DNA of 64,000 nucleotides from Polytrichum commune (Eukaryota; Streptophyta; Polytrichopsida; Polytrichales; Polytrichaceae): assembly GCA_950295325.1 (NCBI GenBank), contig OX485804.1, forward strand, positions 68,052,033 through 68,116,032, given 5' to 3'. The notes below the pieces were generated by a model. That model worked only from the letters and a program-made list of their open reading frames with translations. It did no database searches and had not been told where the DNA came from. Below, piece after piece: positions 49,272-59,940 of the stretch (position 1 is its first letter; each line of letters starts with the position of its first letter). The position numbers were made by a program, and so were the translations under genes.

Positions 49272-49540
49272 GATATGAGAACGAGCCACTTGGGGCCGAT
49301 GCCCCTCCATTGGTGGGAGGAGGAGGCCCCTCGTAAGAGAGGCGGTGCATTTGGAATGCAACCAGGGTATGCGGGTCATGGACACCAAACCCGAAATATG
49401 AAACCTTCTAGTATGTAAAAAGAAGATAAATTACTGTTGTAGGGTGTTTCTGTAATTTTTATTTGTGAAATAAACATAGGCTTGCGAAAAAAATCAAACA
49501 CTTGACTACATTATTTATCTCATTTAGTGAGGGTGGGATA
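49272..49540 (+). repeat. Dispersed repeat R1, copy 1
   Basis: This shares 'gagccacttggggccga.gc' and 'ggtgggaggaggaggcccct' with 51277-51600. Both also share 'aaataaacataggcttgc', 'gtcaaacacttgactaca' and 'catttagtgagggtgggata'. The GC-rich head and AT-rich tail in fixed order suggest a mobile element, but no ends could be defined. Confidence 0.65.
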
Positions 49541-50015
49541 ATAGTTCGTGTGGGAAATTAGTTAAGGTGATACTAAATTTCTCTCTGCAAAATTCGTTTT
49601 AACAGATTTTGCTGTACCACTTAATTTTCTGATTTTGTCCTTTAGTGATATTTTGCCAGTGGCAATGTCAACTATTTGTTTTTTTGTGGGTCTCCAGTAG
49701 TGCATGCATCCACTCCTAAAAGATTAAAAGGTTAAAAGGTTATCAACTTCAAAAATTAAGGGTTAATACTAGAGCAGTCATTTATAGGCGGTCTATAATT
49801 TTGAGGCCGTTTGTCAACTTCAAGCCAATTTTTTTGCCTGTTTTGCCTGTTTTCTTGGGACACAGAGCACTCTCAAATGGAATGTTGGAAACCTGAGATA
49901 TTAGAGACTAGTCGCACACTCTTCCTTGTACCTATTGCCCAGAAAACGTTGAGAAATCGCACTTCGCAAGATTGCTGCAAGAGGTCGAAGAACTCATGAG
50001 GTCCGACCACGCACT

Positions 50016-50221
50016 ACAGTGAGCCCGCAGAAAGTACAGATCTTAACCACCGAACAGAAAATAATATAAACAACTCAATGTCGAAATCAAACTCAGCAAG
50101 AAACAGCATCAATCGAATACTACGCCCCTTGACCATACTATGTCATAAAACTCCATGTGAAAGCGAAAGTGGTTGTGGGTTTTGGAGAATCGCATACGAA
50201 CACGCTAAGAATCATCATCAA
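50016..50221 (+). repeat. Duplicate of the DBR1 pseudogene 5' flank
   Basis: 206 bases nearly identical to 59729-59934, from acagtgagcccgcagaaagt to gaatcatcatcaa. In the other copy the next bases hold the DBR1-like start codon. Here the sequence diverges immediately. Confidence 0.85.
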
Positions 50222-50482
50222 ATTCGGTGCTGGAGCAATTTGTAAGGAGGTTTTGCGTTGTGTCGCGCTGTATCGACAAGGCTTTAGGGTCTAAGAGGGT
50301 GGGGACTGGTTAGTGTGAGCTGAAAAAATATGTGTTCAGGTAGCTTCTGCACTTCGGACTGCATAGGTATTTAGTTTGTATTTGATCGCAGTCATTTCAA
50401 GAAAATGATGCTAATCTATGTGGAGGGACTGGAGGAGAACATAAGCCGGACACGTGTAGTTGACAATCATGTATGACATAAG

Positions 50483-50677
50483 ACTGGTGATGAGGTTGCT
50501 GTTGTTGCTGAACGGTCTACACCTAATGACTGGAACAGTCACATGTTTGAAGTTGCTGTGGTTGTCGAACATGCTTGTGGAGAGAAGAATGGTTTTGTTG
50601 ACAAGGTTAGCAGTGCCATGGAACATGTTCCTCAAGAAAAGGATATGGTGGATACTTTTGATGAGTGCCAAGTTTGA
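50483..50677 (+). other. Coding-like stretch of 64 codons, unassigned
   Basis: Read from ACT at 50483 to TGA at 50677, the frame gives an acidic, protein-like sequence containing TPNDWNSHMFEVAVVVEHAC and GFVDKVSSAMEHVPQEKDMV. There is no start codon. Codon composition suggests a former exon. I do not recognise the family. Confidence 0.35.
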
Positions 50678-51276
50678 TGAGCAACTACAAGCTGACAGGG
50701 AACATCGGATTTCTTCACATAAGTTACATGTGGAGCTTTACAAGGATGGTTGCTTGTAGTATGTAGAGACTTATGGCAGAGAGCAAAAGAATGAGAATCG
50801 AAGGAACCCTGGGAAGTTTTGATTTAACATCTCTCTGAACAGAAGCATTGAAGAAAATCGTAATATCATAACAATCTATCATCACTTCAGAGGCGTCCAT
50901 CCCTACAGGAGAATTAACCAAGGCAAATAACAGACTTGCACCCAAATCTTCACTTAGACAACCCATCTTAGAAGGCATGAGTGTCTTTAATTGTAGACTT
51001 CCGCACCTAAAACAAAAACTGTAACCTGAACCCCGAATGATGTAGGCAACAAATTGGGGAAATAATTATATTTATGTCAAGAAGAAACCCCTTACAAACA
51101 ATTGCTTGAACATGCAGCAATGCCCTGAGTAAATAGATCCATTCCATGAGGAGATTACTGACACTGAGCTGCTCACTCCAGGACGCATTTACAAGTTTCG
51201 AGAATCCATAGATATTGATGCTCCCTCCGCACCAGGTATGTAAAATCTGACCTTAGACCCTTTGATATGCGGGTTT

Positions 51277-51600
51277 TGATATGCGAGCCACTTGGGGCCG
51301 AGGCCCCTCCGTTGGTGGGAGGAGGAGGCCCCTCGTAAGGGAGGCGGTGCATCTGGAAGGCAACGTGAATATGCGGGTGTGAAGTTAAGGCCGAAGTCAA
51401 TCATGAGCAGCTCAATAAAGGGAAAAAAAACTTAAAAAACTTAGAATAATTTCATTAAGGTATAATTACATATTGACTTAGATTATTTAATGTGATAGGG
51501 TGTTTCTACAATTTTTCATTGTGGAAAAATAAACATAGGCTTGCTATAAAAGTCAAACACTTGACTACACTAATTATCTCATTTAGTGAGGGTGGGATAA
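51277..51600 (+). repeat. Dispersed repeat R1, copy 2
   Basis: Partner of 49272-49540 in the same orientation about 2 kb away, with a longer middle part (additional 'gaagttaaggccgaagtc...ataaaggg'). Confidence 0.65.
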
Positions 51601-51892
51601 AGTTATATTAAATTGCTTCATGCTATGAAATTAGAGCCACCATAAGATGTAGGAAGCATTGTTCATTCCGATATTATTTACTAGAAAAATATACGCATAG
51701 CAAAACTATGCAAAACAGTCATGCTATGCATACCAACATCACTTCTCCTTATTATGTAACTTTGTTTCCCAAATTAGTTCAAATGATGTAGATATGAACC
51801 TATAGATGAGTTGAATCAGCAATAAACATATAAGGGATTAAGTAATCGCTATATAAAAATGTAGACCGGGTTAATTTACATATAATGTGAAT

Positions 51893-51960
51893 TAGGTTTG
51901 TTGTTGATTCACCTCGTTTATACCTACATTTACAAGTTAGGTGAATCAACAACAAACCTA
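51893..51960. repeat. Perfect 22-bp inverted repeat (hairpin)
   Basis: The arm aggtttgttgttgattcacc+t (51894-51914) and its exact inverse (51939-51959) enclose a 24-base loop, with one more pair outside. The arms are free of mismatches while the surroundings are AT-rich and drifting. It could be a MITE relic or a small-RNA-type hairpin. Confidence 0.8.
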
Positions 51961-52348
51961 TGGAGGGTCAATTTTTGATGTTGGATGGATGAGATATACG
52001 CTTGTATGCAATAATTCCCCTCTCCAAATAGTTTGGACTTGTGTATGCAGGTAGATTACTGGGTTTATTCACAAACATGTAGGTTTCATAGGCACAGTCA
52101 AGTAAGCATAATGAACTGAAACATTTTACAAATAGCACACAACATCACAAGTGCAGGATAAATTGTCGACCAAGTCCATTTCACTCTATACAATAATGCT
52201 AAAAGTATAATTTATGTTGGGAGGACACCCTAGTGCTGATGTCCAATTGGCTGGGGTAAGAGAATGTCTCAGATGGCACATAGTATACTACACTCGCATA
52301 ATTTAGCTACTACTTGCCCCAAGAAAACTTTGATGTGTCGTTTTTCAC

Positions 52349-52845
52349 CACGGGTAGATAACTCTAAGGCATTTTTGTGCACCACGTGCGGCTGGGAGTT
52401 TTTTGTTTTGGGGCTATTTACCTTCAAGGGCTGAATTAAAGCCTCCCTATAATTACTTAAATTTCAAAAATGGCCCATTTGTTTGCACCCTTCCATTACT
52501 TATATTGTCCAAGTCACTGCAATTTTTTGTACTCTATATTCCTTTCAAGTAATTTTGGACAGACGGAAATCCCAATTATCATCCATCCCCGTGAGTCCTA
52601 AACCCATTTACATACCATACTAAACATACCTTCTAAGATCCTTGTCTTCATCCCCTATATTAATTTTACAAAAAAATAATGGCCCACGTTTTATGTCCAT
52701 CTAACTTACTTATAATGGGATTGTCTACATTTAATGGCCCCTTCATTATTTGGAATTCCTTTATAATTTTTATTTCAAATGATTTTAATCCTCTCTATAT
52801 TATGCCGCACGTCGTTTTTAAAATGCACTAAGTGATCTACCCGTG
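52349..52845. mobile_element. hAT-like MITE, 497 bp
   Basis: The 8-base duplication tttttcac (52341-52348 and 52846-52853) flanks inverted ends of about 50 bases. The left end is CACGGGTAGATAACTCTAAG. The right end is the inverse of CACGGGTAGATCACTTAGTG. Both continue to ACGTGCGGC / GCCGCACGT. The 8-base duplication fits hAT. There is no coding sequence inside. Confidence 0.8.
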
Positions 52846-53159
52846 TTTTTCACAAGACAAATAGAATACATCTGTTTCCATATGAAATGCCCCCAAGAAT
52901 CCTTTATGAGGAAGAGGAACGTCAATTAGGTGAGAATATCCAAAGTCTTCCGCATCTGAAATTGAGGGGATCATTTCATCATCATATGGGGCAATCCATA
53001 AATACAGCACTCATGGATATTCACAAGGGCGATTTACAGCATTCCCTCTTGGCACACTTCCCTCTTGTGTGCGGGAAAAACTTAAGAATTCCCTTCAAAA
53101 GGAGGGAATTATGTCAAAGTGGGAATGTCCATAGTGGGAAAACCATCCCTTTTCCCATG

Positions 53160-53560
53160 CGGGAATTTCCCAAATGCTCCTTGTGATTGATAGTTCCTCA
53201 TTAAAATGAATAACAGACATGTAGTTTTCATCGTGGTGACCAATAAGTGCAACTCCGTCTTCAAGATCATCACCCCTATCAATCATAATATTATGCAATA
53301 AGCAGCAGCAAAGAATGAGATGAGGCAGCTTCTTCAAATCTGGCCGCCACATAGTGTGGTGCAATATACGCCATGCTCCTTTCAACGTTGCAAATGCAAC
53401 CTCCACAACCAAATGGGTATACAAATGCTTGCAGTTGCATGTTGTATGCTTGACACAACAGAAACATCATCTAGGTATGGTGTTATGAACCATGGCAAGA
53501 GAGGGTACCCCTCATCCCCGATGATGTACTCCCTTAAAGGCATCCCCTGCAGCAAAGAGC
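53160..53560 (-). mobile_element. PIF/Harbinger transposase C-terminal fragment
   Basis: Minus-strand translation gives MPLREYIIGDEGYPLLPWFI (about 53545 to 53486), the second catalytic Asp region (GDxGYPLLPW) of Harbinger DDE transposases. After one frameshift (near 53420) it gives VVEVAFATLKGAWRILHHTM and LKKLPHLILCCCLLHNIMID, containing the catalytic Glu (VVExAFxxLKGRWRIL motif) and the typical C-terminus. The first catalytic Asp, the Myb-like partner gene and the terminal repeats are not seen, so this is a fragment. Confidence 0.85.
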
Positions 53561-54109
53561 ATCACAACCTACCCACAATAAGAATTCAAAAATGTAAATT
53601 TGAAACAGATCACATAGTTGTAATAGCTATTCGTTTTGAAGAAGTATCATCAAAGCCATCCAACAACAAAGAAGCAAGACGGTACAAGCAAGCGTATCAA
53701 CCAGGTGCCAAGCAAATAATTGTTGGTGCTTTGACCTGTCAACTATGTAAGTTTCAATGACACAAGAAGCTGAATACTTAAAACTGCTTGACTCTTAACA
53801 TCCGTAAAGGTGGACAATGAACACTTACTACAATCACCCTTGGCAGTTGTCATTTGACTGTTATAACAGGCATGAATATAGTGTCTACTATCTTCACTCT
53901 TTGAGTACAAGAGGGGCTGACGACATTATGCAACATTATGCATCAAAGACATAGCTAAGTACATGCACAAAAGTGCTTACAAATTCAGGTATCAATTTGT
54001 TGTGAAACCATAATAATCTGGAAGATTTGAACAAAGCAGAGTCATGTGGCGCAATACTCCTCACTGGGCTCCTGGTTTGCAAACAATCATAAACCAACTT
54101 TTTCATCCT

Positions 54110-54966
54110 CCTCCCGCATTTGTTTTTCTAACCTTGCCCGCTCAGCAGCCTGCCGCATCTTCCGCAACGTTAAATCCTCATAGGACCTAAACCCAGCTCC
54201 AACAAGCTTCAGCTCTGCCATCTATGTATTCACAGGTTTGGTCCCTAAAGGCATGGCAAGTACCACCAGCAGGGGATTGGAAAGGTCACCACACTGTCTT
54301 TCAGTAGCCGCTATTTGTTTAACCACCAACTTCCAATCAGAACACCACAATCCAATCCAAACTGAACAAAATATAATAATAATATAATAAAAGACATCGC
54401 ATGCCACTGAAATATTGATCACTTTTTGAAGCCATGACAAGAATGCACTGAATATCACTAACTAGTTCAGCTGAGTAGCTGAACCAAGGAGCCCTACCAG
54501 CAAGTTGAAATACAACAAATTCAATACAATAGGAACAACGAGCAAAAGAAATTGCTTCAAAACAGTAGAATAACCACAACTTGACAAATAAAACACCTTA
54601 AAACACTTATGGGACATGGTACTTACGGCTGCTTCTTTGGAACTCATCACAATAAGTGCCGAGTATTTCTTCTTCGACTTGCTTTGTCGGAGGGCTATAT
54701 CTTCTACTTGACCAAATTCCTCAAAGATCTCCCTCAACCTGGCTGCTGAATACCCACCCCCACCACCTTCCAAGCATGTCCAAGATGCCTTTAGGGACTT
54801 CTCCATTTCATAAGCACTAGCAGCTGGAACCTGGGCAGAGGCCTGCGATTTTGCAAATTCAAAAGAGGGAGATTCTCCGTTCCTCTTTTTCGCCTGAGCT
54901 TTCCCAATTCTTGCAATTTCAGCTTTTAATCGAACAGATGCTTGTTCCTCCTCAACTTTGAATTTC
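54110..54966 (-). pseudogene. DNAJC17: C-terminal half of a DNAJC17-like protein
   Basis: DNAJC17 proteins are nuclear J-domain plus RRM co-factors linked to splicing. Exon 54966-54627 encodes EEEQASVRLKAEIARIGKAQ, then LKASW, then an RRM with ARLREIFEEFGQVEDIALRQ and SKSKKKYSALIVMSSKEAA, and ends at a GTAAGT donor. Around 54310-54230 lies CGDLSNPLLVVLAMP, and at 54205-54110 VGAGFRSYEDLTLRKMRQAA and ERARLEKQMREEDEK, the conserved tail. A TAG lies between these two tail parts (about 54223). The J domain is missing, replaced upstream by the Helitron. Same orientation as the Helitron helicase, so capture by the Helitron is possible. Clearly non-functional as a whole gene. Confidence 0.8.
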
Positions 54967-55038
54967 TGTCAAGTTTCTGTGTGTTTTCCAGGTTTGTTTT
55001 AAGACATGAAAGTTTCGAGTGGTGTGTAATGGTGAGGA

Positions 55039-58000
55039 TCATGGTGTATCAGGAAGGGGGCATGGAATGAAATCTGAAGGTTGCAATTTTCTTACAATCT
55101 TTAGGTTTTGCCTATTTGTTGTTCTAGATAGCATGACGTAAGTTAATCTAGGGGCGAATGCGTTTCGAATATCAACAATAACTTTGTTTGATATTGTAGC
55201 ACCTTGTGATTTGTGGCCGGTCATTGCATATGCTAAAACAATTGGGAATGATGCTTTGTAATAATATTGTTCATATGTGTATTTGTGTTGGAAATTGTGT
55301 CGTTTTAAGAGTATGTTTGTGGAGTTTCCGATGACTTGAACACCAATGGTTGTGACAACACCGTGATTGTCTGTAAGTACCGAGGTTACCGTTGCGGTTG
55401 CACCGTTAACAGCTCCTTTTTCAATATTGACATTCGATGTGAACATAACGAGCGCGCCTACAGCCACATGATGGAGTTGGTCAAATCGTGTGTCATTTAA
55501 CCATGCTGGTACATTGTGGTCTTCGGTTGCATTTGTATCAAGGGTCACAGGAATTCTATCTGCTGGGGCAAAAATGGCTTTGAATATGATGTCGTTGTAC
55601 ATGGTAACATCTTCGCGGTGTGAACATAAAATTGTCGTAGTTGCATCTAGATAGGGTGATAGTATGTCTTTATCAATGAAGCACGCGCTGAGTGTTTGTT
55701 CAATCTATGTTTCTGTAGGTGATCGATGTCATATTATGTTTAGGAATTGGAGGTACAATGGGTCGGATGAATGTCTAACAGATGTTTGAAGCGTATGTTG
55801 TTTTGCAATTGCCCAGCATGGAGCGGAGGTTATGTGACATGCTTTACAAATGATGTCTGGTGCTTTTGGTGTGTGTGTGCATATTGCGGGTAGTTGGGCG
55901 AGGTCTCCAACTAATATGATAAGTTTGTTTTGGAATGAAAATGAGCATGTGGTGAGGGTGCTTTGTCTGAGGCGTTGTTCCACTACACACAATATGTTGC
56001 TAGTCATCATTGACATTTCATCAATGATTATGATGTCTGTGTTCTTTAATTTAGTCAAGACGGAATTTGGTTCAGGTAGCACAGATAAATAACCATGTGT
56101 TGGTATACAAAATACGGTGTGGACTGTAGATGCAGATTTAGAAAGCCTGAGCGCTGCTGCTCCTGTGGTTGCGGAGAGAATGACTTTTTTATTGTGCTTT
56201 TGAAAGTATTGGGTGATATATTTTACAAAAAACGTTTTTCTGCTTCCTGGATTACCTGTGAGGATGTGTAGTCCATGTGGATTTTGAAGAATGTTGTCCA
56301 TAACGTGTTGTTGTTCCTCGGTGAGTACCATATCCGCAATATCAATGTCGAACACGTGGCCAATATGTTTAGGTGCTCGTTTTGTATTTATTCTCTCGGC
56401 ATCCGATAACGGAGTTGAGACATGAATATCTTGTGGTATGTGTTCAGGGTTCAAGTATGGATAGTCTTCTAAAAGTTGCTCGAGTAGTTGAGATCGTTTC
56501 TCTGTGTCTATGAGGTTGCGATGTGCGTATTGTAATAAGTATTCTTGAATGGTGTCTACGTTTGAAATGATTCCACGATCTTGACATTCACGGATATAAT
56601 TTTTTTCGATGTTTGTAGCAGAGAGAAGATCATTTTCGTTTCTGAAAGGAATGGTGCGAATGAGCACATTAAAAAAGAATGCCTCTGAATTATGAATGGG
56701 ATGGAAGTCTGTGAACCTCGTGATTTTATGGGTTTCATATATGTGAAATCCGAGCTTGTCTTTTCCAAAAGAGGTTACATTGCGTCTGCTTATTTTATCC
56801 ATTTCAAACCTTTTGAAATATTCAGTGAATGTCATGTCTTCGTATTCATGGGGTCTGTTGCTGTAAATGTCAATGGGATGAAAGCCCAATACTCTTGACC
56901 TAGTGATCATTCGTGTTCGTAATGTAGGTGGTTTGGAGTCTATATATCTGACAACAATGCTTTTTTGAATAATTGGTATTTGTAAGCACGCAAGCGCGGC
57001 TTCTGAAGGTGAGACCGGTTTAGCTATGATAAGAGATGATATGAGTTTGAGTTGTGCGTCAGAAGCTCCATGAAGTCCCAATCGTTCAGCGTTCTTTTTG
57101 TTTAAGTTAATGGGGCCATGAGGTTCACATTTCATTGCGTATTTTAAGAGATAATACGACCAATACGTTGTATTTATTCGTTGTAAATTCAAATGTGCAC
57201 CCCACACCAATAACAATGTTACATGGTAAGGGACAACGTTGCGATCTTCGTGCCTTGGTCTGTAGTACTCCCACCTTTTTGTTTCGGAGTTGTATGTTGT
57301 TTTTTCTTCAATGTGCGGTTTGAAAGGAAATCCATATTTGCAATGGTTGCTATTGGTTCGTTGTTGACATCGAGAGTTGCATGTATGCAATTGTTTTCTC
57401 ATTACAATCTTGAATAATTTATTTTGATGTGAGTGTATGGGCTCTAAAAATTCTCCAATATTTGTATCAATGATTGCTGGCACTGACGCCGTTATTTCGT
57501 TAGTTATTCGTTCCACGTCAACTTGGTTCATCTACAGAATAATATGGGCATGCACAGAGCCTCGCGATTGTAACTCGTATCGTATGACGTATTGATCAAT
57601 CGTACCTAAGATTTTAGGACCAGATAATAAGACGTCATGCATGAATTTTTGAACACGTGCATGAAACAAAGTGGCGCATTCAACAGGGCAATCCTTCCAT
57701 GACATTGATGGATCTATTGTCTTTGCTATGTCTTCGATATGTATTACCTCTTCCCAACGAAGGGAACTTGTTTCGTCTGCAGTTAAGGTAAGAAAAAAGT
57801 GTGGCATTCCAAATTGCTCGACCATAGCCAATAAGTCTTGCAAATGTGATCTATGCCAACGAGGTGTTCCTTGAATGGATGATGGAAGATTGTATTTTGT
57901 GATATGTTGCAACACATCATGTTCTGTCATATGTGGATATTGTTGTTTAACTTGCTTAATTTCTTTATCCAAACATGTTTTTGAAGTTTCTTTTAAGAAT

Positions 58001-59209
58001 TGCAGAGACTGCCGCACGTCATACATATATAGCAAGTACGGTTTGTATAATGTGAAAGGAGTGAACATTGTTTCCATGCGATATTTTATGTATTCAAAGA
58101 ATGTTATTTTTCCATCATATGAACCGTGTCCGTGTGGAAATAAAAATGGGAATAAAGCGTTTTCAAGTGTTATTCCAGATTCATCCATGTTCATTGTGTT
58201 AGATCGAAAGGCGATTGGTTCACTTGGGATACCAATTTCCGCGACGGTGAATATCACCAATTACATAGAAATCGTTATGTTTATTATGAGATTCAGTGTT
58301 ACGCATATCAAATAAAATGGTTAAATTGTAGACGGTTGATGGAACAAACATCGTAGGAAAGAGATTTGTATGCGTTTCACTTGATTGTATAATATTAGAT
58401 ATTATCTCAGGTGTTAAGATACACATACTTGTGTTTTTTTGTGGTTGTTCAAACACTGTTAAATATGTTTTGAATTGTGGGTTGCTATGCATATTTTGCT
58501 CTAGGATGGGACCAATGGTTGAGGATAATTCTTCAATCGTTGCAGTTTTGTCTGTGGTATCATTCCAACTTAATAACGAACTGTTTGATAAGCTTGTCTC
58601 AAGTATTTGGCCAGTCGAGAATCCCCAATTTCTTGATTGAATGTGCATACCAATGTCTAGGAACGATAACAATTAAACATGTAAAGGGTTTGTTGATATA
58701 ATTGATTTTGTGTATGATGATGAGTGAAATACAACGTATGGAGCATTTGTAGGTTTCGTTTGGTTCATGTAGCATTTCATGCACAAGTGCATTACGTTTC
58801 CTTTCGCGTTCGTCGTGTAATGTGACAAGTATGCGTTTGCAAGTCCGTATGGAGTGCATCCTGGTTGAATGAGAGTACCAGAATCATCCACGTTTGGATT
58901 TGGTATGGATCGATATTTATTATTTTTATGTGATAATTTTGTGACGCCACATATAGCGCAACACTGGAAATCCTTGAAAAATGTCGACGTCGCCTCGATC
59001 CATTTATTGACGATTTCGTTGCGAGCACTCCAAGCCCAATCGTAAGGTTGGAATCTTTGACACCGCCTTTTTTTCACTTGTTCATAAACGTCTTTGATGT
59101 ACCTCATCGTTTTGGTTTTTTCTGAATAAGGTTTAACGATAACGATATATAAAAATTCAATTTGTTTTTTTTTGTAGCTTACAACATTATTGTAGGTATT
59201 CTCAATCAA
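55039..59209 (-). mobile_element. Helitron Rep-helicase gene, decayed
   Basis: Helitrons are rolling-circle DNA transposons encoding an HUH replication initiator fused to a PIF1-family helicase. The minus strand holds about 1,390 codons, near full length. Features in order are a Cys-rich start (CCAICG, about 58950), the Rep histidine motif VHAHIIL (about 57555), a Cys/His cluster (CNSRC...HCKYGFPF), the tyrosine motif YYLLKYAMK (about 57156), helicase Walker A GNPGSRKT (about 56250, Arg where Gly is usual), Walker B IIIIDEMSMM (about 56020), and the C-terminal GHKSQGAT and YVMLSRTTNRQNL. Breaks are in-frame stops at 58673-58675, TAG at 57532-57534 directly after the His motif (where Trp is usual), two stops near 55,690-55,730, and a frameshift near 58,240. 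The 5' TC and 3' CTRR ends could not be fixed. Confidence 0.88.
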
Positions 59210-59728
59210 TCAACGAAAGAAACGTTCAAGATTAAGAAATCAATCGTGAATCTTGTAAATTGACGGTTGCAATATAGGTACTATTAAAGAAATTCTATTC
59301 ATATATGTACTTGAGTCTTAAGTTACATATTTTATGTTTTAAAATTGAATTTTAGTTTGTATTTTATTTACTGTTTGTATTTTAGTTTGTAAAAATGATG
59401 TTTTTTATCCCGGTGAAACTGGAATTCATCGTATTACACTACCCGTTATGTATGTTACCTGGAAGGTATGGGACAGGGTATGGGACATGGTATTTTACGT
59501 TCTTGTATCCATAAGAACTAACTCTGTTTGAAGTAGCCCTACATATAGAACTCAGCTCTTTCCTGGAACAGGACTCCGATAATTGAAGACAGGGATTGGA
59601 GCCAGTGTAATTTTCAAAATTATTATAGGATCTTGACAGACAGATGTTAAGAGAATGTATGTTGTGCTGCTCAGTAATGGTGGAGGATGGTGAGCACAAT
59701 GGTTTGTCGCAACTTGCTCATTGTGCTC
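59210..59728. other. AT-rich flank between Helitron and DBR1 pseudogene
   Basis: No gene is recognised. The 5' end of the Helitron presumably lies here or nearby. Confidence 0.4.
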
Positions 59729-59934
59729 ACAGTGAGCCCGCAGAAAGTACAGATCTTAACCACCGAACATAAAATAATATAAACAATTCAATGTCGAAAT
59801 CAAACTCAGCAAGAAACAGCATCAATCGAATACTACGCCCCTTGACCATACTATGTCATAAAACTCCATGTGAAAGTGAAATTGGTTGTGGGTTTTGGAG
59901 AATTGCATACGAACACGCTCAGAATCATCATCAA
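59729..59934 (+). repeat. 5' flank of DBR1 pseudogene, duplicated at 50016-50221
   Basis: The matching 206-base direct repeat sits immediately before the DBR1-like start codon at 59941, so it is probably old promoter/5'UTR sequence. Confidence 0.85.
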
Positions 59935-59940
59935 GGCGCA

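Noticed and set aside
54472-54494. CTAG followed by the palindrome GTTCAGCT-GAGT-AGCTGAAC as a possible Helitron 3' end on the minus strand
   Set aside because: It would cut through an intron of the DNAJC17 fragment, whose exons continue in order on both sides, and the usual short gap between hairpin and CTRR is missing.
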